Origin: Cyclina sinensis
Taxonomy: Eukaryota; Mollusca; Bivalvia; Venerida; Veneridae
NCBI GenBank assembly: GCA_012932295.1
Contig: JAAONU010000003.1
Location: 26,088,361-26,152,360, forward strand
Direction of reading: 5' to 3'
Length of the DNA: 64,000 nucleotides
Under the pieces are notes generated by a model that saw nothing but the letters and a program-made list of their open reading frames with translations, did not search any database and was not told where the DNA came from. This document shows, one piece after another, positions 56,759-64,000 of the stretch. The translations under genes were made by a program, and so were the position numbers. Position 1 is the stretch's first letter. Each line of letters starts with the position of its first letter.

Positions 56759-57699
56759 TGATTCACGAATGTCAACACAGACTGACCATTTCACAACAAC
56801 AAATGAAACAGAAAAACCCTTTACACGATTGGGAGGCCTCCGATTGGTCAAAGGCTATGAATAACCTCCCTTAGTTTACTGGTTTATCATTAATGAAGCG
56901 AAGCGAATGTTTACGTTCTGTTGGATTTGCGATACAACAGAGTCCTTAATTAAGTGCATAAAATGAGCAAAATAATACTTTCACAAAAATTACACGATGT
57001 ATATTATTAAGATTTTTTCCTGACACTATCATATGTACCAGCTGATATGTACATGAGGATGAGTCAGCAAAAACAAATCTTATCTTGATAATTATTTCGG
57101 CAGAGACATACTGTAAGCAGGGCCTTAATTGAGTCTCAATATTAAGACCCTGCTGTAAGTAATAGAGATAAGCAGACTACATGTGTAATTTATCACGCGT
57201 CAGTAAAAATTACCAAAAATAGCTTGTTTTGTAGCAGATAAAACTTAAAAACTATTTATTCCACAAAATCTTTACATTTTCAGAATGTCTAAAATGTCCG
57301 TTACAGCTGCAGAGTGCAGTAATATAACTACTATTTTGATTCTAATATTCATTTGTCTCTGATTTCGGGTAATTTTTGTGAAAGGAGTATTATTTAGTCC
57401 ATTTTATAAATTTGATGACTCTGGTACCAGTGTTGCAATATTACACAATCATGTACTCATGTAGTCTGGTCATCGGGCATAATGTAAAATTAGTATCCAG
57501 ACTAGTACTCGTATAGTCCAACAAATCAGACTTATCGAGGAGACATCGAGAAAATTTTTGATAGGCAATGTCTTTTTCTGTACGGAAATTTGCCAATATT
57601 ATATTCATTGGCGTCCGCGCCGGAGCGCGACGCTCTTTATGGAATGAGTTCAGATTTTGTGAAAGGGTAGTTGTTGTTGTTATTGACTGTCATTCATGT

Positions 57700-58360
57700 C
57701 GCGATATGGTTATGAATAGCGAACTGGAGAGTTTTGCAGGAAATGAAATGAAATGCAAATATATCCAACAATAAATTGCACTTTTTACAAATTTATTTAT
57801 AAAAAAGATATTTTAGATAATAAATAAACCTTAGCCATTTCTTATTACGAACTGTTATGATGTTATTATCATATTTGTTTCCGTAGGTTCTATCCGGTTA
57901 ATTAATCGCGCACTTCGTATTTTTTGTGTTTGGTTCCAGAGGTCAGCGCAATGAAAGACTAGAAACAGTCTATATATATTTTACGATTGGTCGAGACAGT
58001 CACGTGATTTCAATATCCCGCCACTGTTTGAAGCTATATGGTTAATAATAGCGGACTGGAGAATTTTGCAGGAAATGAAATGAAATGCAAACATATTCAA
58101 CAATAAATTGCACTTTTTACAAATTTATTTATAAAAAAAATATTTTAGATAATAAATAAACCTTAACCATTTCTTATTACGAACTGTTTTTATGATATTA
58201 TTATCAAATTTGTTTCCGTAGGTTCTTATGGTTAATTAATCGCGCACTTCGTTTTTTGGTGTTTGCTTCTTGAGGTCAGCGCGATGAAAGACTAGAAACA
58301 GTCTATATATATTTTACGATTGGTCGAGACAGTCACGTGATTTCAATATCCCGTTACTTT
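57700..58360 (+). repeat. 330-bp direct tandem duplication
   Basis: Two copies (about 57700-58025 and 58033-58360, offset about 332) run from atggttat(g/a)aatagcg through gcaggaaatgaaatgaaatg, aattgcactttttacaaatt, ttaattaatcgcgcacttcg to ttggtcgagacagtcacgtg and atttcaatatcccg. Differences are few, so the duplication is fairly recent. It abuts the protease-like remnant. Confidence 0.85.
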
Positions 58361-58374
58361 TTGAAGCTGCAGCT

Positions 58375-59193
58375 CAAGATGGTAAGAGGTTTTTTAGGAA
58401 TAATGCATCAAGGTTGCCATATTTTTAGCCCATTTAGCGGCATGCAAGGCACAGCTATGGCCCTTATTGCTATTCTGGCATTTTTCAACCGTGAATACCT
58501 AAATCGACCCGAAATTTCGCCGCAAGAAGTTGATTCCATTTTGATTCAAGGCAATCGATTTAATGGTGATTTGAGTGGAAACCTGGGTATGATTAGGTAT
58601 CTTAGTCATGTTGATTTGCCAAATACTGTGACATTTAACAACAGAAACTTGTTTTTTTTTTTTTTTTTTTTGAAGCAATTCAACAAAGTAGTAGATTGAC
58701 CTCATATCATTTGTTGACAATAAATCAACAATAGCTCTTTATTTATCACCAATGACAAGTAGCTTTTATATCTTCGACTCGCATGAACGTGATGTTAGTG
58801 GAATGTATTCAGAAAATGGTGCTGCTTCGAGACCTTTGCTTAGATGAACTTCAGTTGTTTTTGTTAACAAAATATTCAGGAGCAAGTTTTGACTTGACAC
58901 AAGTTTTTATAGACATCGCAAATACTAATGAAAATTTCTTGCTGCATAATTTCCAAGAAAGTGAAACATCTGCTGTTTCACAAGATTATTTGTTTGACAT
59001 TGCCCACGAACATTTAGGTCAGAACAAGAATGGTCAGAATATGTCATCAGAGGTGTCAGAAAACAAGTTTATTTTTACATCAGGACATGGTTTATATGAT
59101 ACATTTAACAATATGATAGTGAATCATTCATACTCAACCGGTGAAGCTTCTAAAAAGCGGAAACATAAACAATCCATGGGGAAAAACAGTTGA
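58375..59193 (+). pseudogene. Decayed cysteine-protease-like fragment (C76/tegument USP-like)
   Basis: First part (58379-58647): HQGCHIFSPFSGMQGTAMAL then IAILAFFNREYL and EVDSILIQGNRFNG. After a 19-nt T run, a second part has SFYIFDSHERDVSGMYSEN, then a frame change, then LLRDLCLDELQLFLLTKY and a Ser/Asn-rich tail ending KKRKHKQSMGKNS. The order (FSxxSxxQ-x-TAMAL, then YIFDSH) resembles the catalytic Cys and Asp-x-His blocks of C76-like deubiquitinase domains seen in some mobile-element proteins. Here the residue expected to be Cys is Gly (QGTAMAL). The missing Cys, T-run and frameshift indicate a dead copy. Family call is from pattern memory and uncertain. Confidence 0.45.
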
Positions 59194-59199
59194 TCAAGG

Positions 59200-61900
59200 T
59201 ACCAGAAAGAATACAGATCCTAGTATCACAAACAGGTGTGCTCAATTCGTTGTTTCGAATCATTCTCCCCTTTCCGCTTAGAATTTTTTCTTTCTTGGAG
59301 TTATTGCCCTTTTTCATTTTTTACACTTTGAACTTTGTCCCGGTTATAACTCTGAAACTAGATTATTTATTTTTTCTTCATTGGATGTTTAAGCAATCTT
59401 AACCTTTACCAGCGACTTTCTATAACATAATATCTTTATGCTGAAACACTTTATGGACAAAATACTTTTGTGTCCATTTTGGGGAGCATCACCCGGTTGA
59501 ATCTGCTCTTGTAACAGTTGCAATATGTTCCATAATTTCTGTCCCACAAATACCATGTATTATTGTGAGATTTTGTAATTTTTATTCTGAACTGTGCCAA
59601 ATACTAGTTCTTGACATTTTCCTCATACCTGTCTAAAATTCAGTCTTTCCTTGAATTGATAAATAATGATTCTTCATATCAACATACCATGCAAATTTAT
59701 TCTTGATATTTTTAATGTACCATTATTTTTGTTGGCATGTATTACAAAAAAGTCCTGAATTTCGTCACTGACATTCGTCCTATTTGTTTCATTCCAGTGT
59801 GTGTTCTACTTCCAGTATTAATAGAAACCTTTTTTTTAATTTGACATTAAAAAATGCATGTGATATTACAATATTAGTCCTTTTGTTAATATTTTTATAC
59901 TGTTTGTATATTTGTTACATTTAAAATAAAAAACAGACTTAGTACATTTTGACTACTGTTTTTTTTTATGTTCCGAAGAAAATACAATTGATATTCTAAT
60001 CTCTAGCAAACCAACCAAAGTTCAGGATGAACAAGTAGTGTGTTATTATGTATTTCGTTTGCCTATTCAGCTATATACAAACCTGGTGAATTCCAAATAA
60101 CCATTGAAAAGTTCATAAGAATATATCTGATCATCAGATGATGTCTACTAGTTCATTGTCTCTTGCTGCATTTCTTGCTTTTATACATTCCTATGGACGC
60201 CCTTTGATGCTTTGCATCAATGCTTTTCTTGTAGACTACTGCCTTATATCGCGTTAATTTTGTCGCAGAATAACCATTTTATTGTATTATTATTATTTTG
60301 TATGTTTTATTCTTGACTTGAAGGCATCATTAACTTGAAATATTTAACACATGAAAAAACTGTGAAAAAAAACCATGGACTGTTCAAAGTGGAAGCTCGA
60401 GTTGTGTAAACCACATAATTTATAATATGTGTAAATAACACACCGCACTATCGTGCAAAGTGGACTGGCTTACCAGATACGCTTCGCGAATGGCACTACG
60501 CCGCGATCGAGGCTTTTAACCGGCATAAACGGCGTAAAAGTAGAAAACTTTAGCGTGTCAGGCAATAAAATTTCAGAGTTTTAACTAGATTCTAAATTAA
60601 TAACATAACCATTAGACCCATATGGCTGCCAAGTCCTGAAATTTTATGTTTTCAGGATCTAGAAGTTACTTCAATCATTCGTGAAAACGGACAAGTCTGG
60701 GCCGCAAATTTTTGTGCATTACCAGTTCAAACCGGACTACACACACACACACACGTACACACACCCGCGACTTCAGATGTAGTAATATGATGTTCTGATG
60801 CTACAGAAAAGCAGTGTTCAAGGACTTACCATTTCGGCAAACAGACGTATTGTTTTTATCGTGAATATGATGCTGTGAATTGAGACGATGGTACATGACG
60901 GTGTCTAAGAATTATTTTAAGTTAACAGCCTCAATTCAGCACAGTATTATCTATAGAAAACCGACCGTAAACAAAAGATGGAATGATGAGACGGAACACA
61001 AGACACTCATGTTTAATATTGCACAAGTTTAAGTCTTTAATATTACGAAAATAGCACATGTAATCCTGGCAATACATAATTAACATGTATAATCTGAAGA
61101 AAATGGAGCATAAAATCAAATGTTTCTAGGTGTGTATGTGTGTGTGTGTTTCATTGCCAAGTTTTAGGATTTATAGATGTTTATTCTTTCGAAATGTATG
61201 AGCTTCATAATTATTCTGGCAGACATTTCTAGAATAACATATCTGTAACAGAAAAGGGCATCTATGGATAGGTTATATCGGATAATAAAAGGACAAAATC
61301 TACTACAGACGCAAACATTTAAATTGATCAAAATCCACTTTATGAAGTTTGCATCTTATATTGTACATAACAAGGGACATGGAGGTTGGGATTACAAGGG
61401 ATACGGGTGGGGTGGAACTACCAGGGACATGAGTGGGATGGGATTAAAGTGACATCATGGGAAATATGACGCTAATATACAACAAATTCACAGGGAAAAA
61501 TAATATTTTATTCTTCTGTCAAGTAACCAGAAGAGAAAATAATAGCACTTTTAGATAAATCTTATTTTTATACTATATATTAATTAGAGAGTCAAAAAGA
61601 AAATCATTGCAATATTCAATCGATTTGTTTGCTAAAAATACAAAAGGAGACACTGCCATGTAATTCGTTAATCTATGTTTGCAAATTCAAAAAGACAAAA
61701 AAGGCATGCGAATTATAAAATAATATTACATTTTGGTGTTTGAAAAAAGTCACAAACACAAATGTGTAGCTTTAAAAATAAAGCTTTTCTCACAAAGGGT
61801 TGAAAAATCCTATTTCGACCTAGATCTTATAGGCAGTTTTGTCTAAAATGCATAAGATACACAGTTATGATGGGGTACAAAATGTAATGAATTTTTGACC
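59200..61900. other. Region without recognised gene
   Basis: AT-rich. A (CA)n stretch lies at 60740-60766, and a CpG-containing segment (acgccgcgatcgaggc) at 60498-60513. No exon recognised. Confidence 0.5.
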
Positions 61901-61909
61901 AATAGCATG

Positions 61910-62825
61910 CTATAACCACATGGTTGCTTTTATTTTTTCGTTCCGCATTTTACTAAAGCCAAATTTTGTGTATACATCAAACATGAAATTCCTTAGGGTA
62001 TGTAGGCTTGTTTCCAGAAGGCTTGTGTACTTATCACTAAAGATGTGCAATGTTCCAAAACAGTTTACGATGATAAATAAGGTACTTTTCAATGAAACAT
62101 AATAGAATTTGTTCATAACACTTTTGTAGTCAGATACAAATAATGTCATCGGCTTCACAGGCAGATCAAGAGCACATAGGTAATCTGGAGGGCCACCAGA
62201 ATCGGTAATGTAGAACCTAAAACAAACAGCAAACCATTTGGTAGCTAAATTACACGCTAGCCTATTTCTGTCTTCAAGTGAAAAGGGGGGTGTATAAAAA
62301 GGCGTCGACGTTACATAGACAGCTTTACTTAAAATACACTGTCCACATGATAAATTGATTGACAGTCGAGCAAATGTTTGCAATAATGATTTGTCCGGCG
62401 GAAAATGTCTGCATTCATTTACAAATTTGCTGAGAGAAATGAGTAAGGAATAAAACTTCTATGAAGAAACTGACCAATGGGCAAATATCCTACTAAACAA
62501 AGTGACTTAGGAGCAAATGTCAACACGGACAACTTTTGTTTCCGTTTACATCCATATTTTTTAAAAGGATGTCTATGCTCAACACTTTTATTTTCAACCG
62601 AGGAGTTACGTATTGTCGTAACCCAGATCCCACAGTCTGAACTTAAGATTTGATAATACATTACACGTCTAAGGAAAGTTTCAGCAAAATACCTATCATT
62701 GGTGAGCCTGAATGCGGATCAATCACGTGCAAACGGCTTTTAACCCTGGCCAAGAATGCTTTACTCGTGTCGGCATCGCTGTATGTTTGGCTGCGAATGT
62801 CTCTCTTCTGTCGGCTGCATGTTGT
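61910..62825 (-). CDS. Possible exons of an unrecognised - strand gene
   Basis: Best candidate is 62693-62825: acceptor ccgctttcacag, 44 codons (RDIRSQTYSDADTSKAFLAR, VKSRLHVIDPHSGSPMI), donor ATAG|gtattt. A second candidate begins at about 62215 after gtttgttttag and encodes FYITDSGGPPDYLCALDLPV in an open frame down to 61910. I cannot join them in frame with confidence or name a family. Confidence 0.3.
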
Positions 62826-63416
62826 CTGTGAAAGCGGTATGTCAAATGCATAAAGCATATAAAATTGCTTTATTCATATATATATTGAACACCTAGTGTA
62901 GATACTAGGTATAAACGAGGTTTATTGATTAATTATTCAGTATTCATATGCCTACGTGCTGGAAAATGACATAGACCACCAGTCATATTCCAAGTGACCT
63001 TCCATGCCAGTGATAAAATAGTAGCACTACTGAATATGCAGATCTATACGTTCAAAATGGCTTATGTTTTAACTTAAAAATTTAGAAATTTGATAACAAA
63101 ATTTATTTTCCCGACAAACTGTATATTTACCTAGTCTACAATCACTCTACAACACTGCTATATATGGGCTACATATGTTTTGTATTACAGTAAAAACAAT
63201 TCAAGACAATATCTTGTCTAGCGACGGAAGCCTTTGCTGGCATATGTGAACCCCACCTGTTTCAGCCAGTCAGTATACTAAAGAGATGTAAACGCTTTAA
63301 GCACACTGTGCTTTATAGTGTTAATTTCTGCAAAGCATTATGAAGAAATCTGTTGAATTTTTTAGGTTTTTTTTTAATTTTGTTTTTGTTTTTAAATGCT
63401 CAGCTGGGATATAGAG

Positions 63417-63539
63417 GATATTTGTTTGTTTTGGTGTAAGATCGAAATTTATTTCATCGAGTGATGGCAAGGATTTATATTTTCACGAGTGGCGCAGCCA
63501 CGAGTTATCGATCTTACACCAAAAACAAACAAATTTTCT
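63417..63539. repeat. Palindromic element, 26-nt arms
   Basis: atttgtttgttttggtgtaa and gatcga (63420-63445) pair with tcgatcttacaccaaaaaca and aacaaat (63508-63534). The loop holds a second short stem gtggc/gccac. Looks like a small MITE or hairpin repeat. Confidence 0.8.
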
Positions 63540-63829
63540 TTTTAGTTCATGCTTTTCAATGGATTATTTGAATTATTTCTCATTTTTAATGTTTTACCTA
63601 TCCAAGTGTTCCCCGTCTGGTGCCCCACTTTCCTGCTTCTTCACGTGCTAACACATGTATATTTCGTAATAAAAATAGTTCCAGATAAACTCTCATTTTT
63701 AATATATAATTCACTAGACAGGGTCTTATTCATTTATTATTTTATGTCAAACAGAAAAAAGAAATCGTTTTGTAAATTTATTTAGAGTAAACAACAGTTT
63801 TAGGCTGATAAAGCTATTGAATTACTGCG

Positions 63830-63943
63830 CGTGAATCGAAGTCAGCTCAGTTCAATCCGCCATTTTTTTTTTCATTCACAACGTGTGTGGGAATTATAAA
63901 CAAAACAAGGATTTAAATCAAACTAGTGAACGAACATCATAAC
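63830..63943 (+). promoter_or_regulatory. Possible promoter and 5' UTR exon of a gene to the right
   Basis: The segment has gcgcgtgaatcgaagtcagc, a YY1-like ccgccattttt, and a stretch ending CATAACAG|gtatat, a plausible donor with no ATG before it. Consistent with a non-coding first exon on the + strand. Weak evidence. Confidence 0.25.
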
Positions 63944-64000
63944 AGGTATATTATTTGCCTAATTCATATTAATTAGAATCAGTGTCACTGTCAGGTAGCA

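Overview
The window looks like nuclear DNA of a bivalve mollusc, possibly a venerid clam. The evidence is AT-rich sequence, genes split by GT-AG introns, animal-type gene families, and dense repeats of a style known from bivalves: degenerate tandem cores with TGACCTTGACC motifs, GACG-type microsatellites and CTCACCTG/CAGGTGAG ends. The species assignment is inference. No database could be searched.

Layout. (1) 15-3297, + strand: the last six exons of a fold-type II PLP enzyme of the serine/threonine dehydratase family; its 5' end lies off the left edge. (2) 3.3-11.5 kb: no gene seen; AT-rich sequence, a fold-back element, a strong hairpin and GACCTTGACC repeats. (3) 11520-27604, - strand: a kinesin-14 of KIFC1/HSET/Ncd type in 15 exons, with C-terminal motor and the KRPAWD stalk motif; its first exon was not found. 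One of its introns carries about 15 copies of an 80-bp unit made of the end of the upstream exon plus its splice donor. Another intron carries a 45-bp array derived from a tRNA-like sequence. A third holds a 1.8-kb coding-like block interrupted by five frame changes, all in the same direction. (4) 27.6-35.2 kb: mostly repeats and tRNA-derived remnants. (5) 35206-56758, - strand: a six-exon type I membrane protein with VOPP1/WBP1-like architecture (signal peptide, ectodomain of regularly spaced CC pairs, one membrane span, cytoplasmic PPAY). Its introns hold most of the window's tandem-repeat elements (38-49 kb), a LINE remnant, two TIR or fold-back elements, and possibly a small nested gene. 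(6) 57.7-59.2 kb: a 330-bp tandem duplication followed by a decayed cysteine-protease-like fragment. (7) 59.2-64 kb: possible exons of an unknown gene, a palindromic element, and a possible promoter/5' UTR exon near the right edge.

The three main genes are unrelated in function (amino-acid catabolism, spindle motor, membrane adaptor). The most unusual features are in the kinesin locus: the exon-plus-splice-donor array, the serially frameshifted block, and a phase mismatch at one exon junction. Also unusual are the 13-residue CC-pair periodicity of the membrane protein and evidence that several repeat arrays with different cores share one 3' hairpin end.
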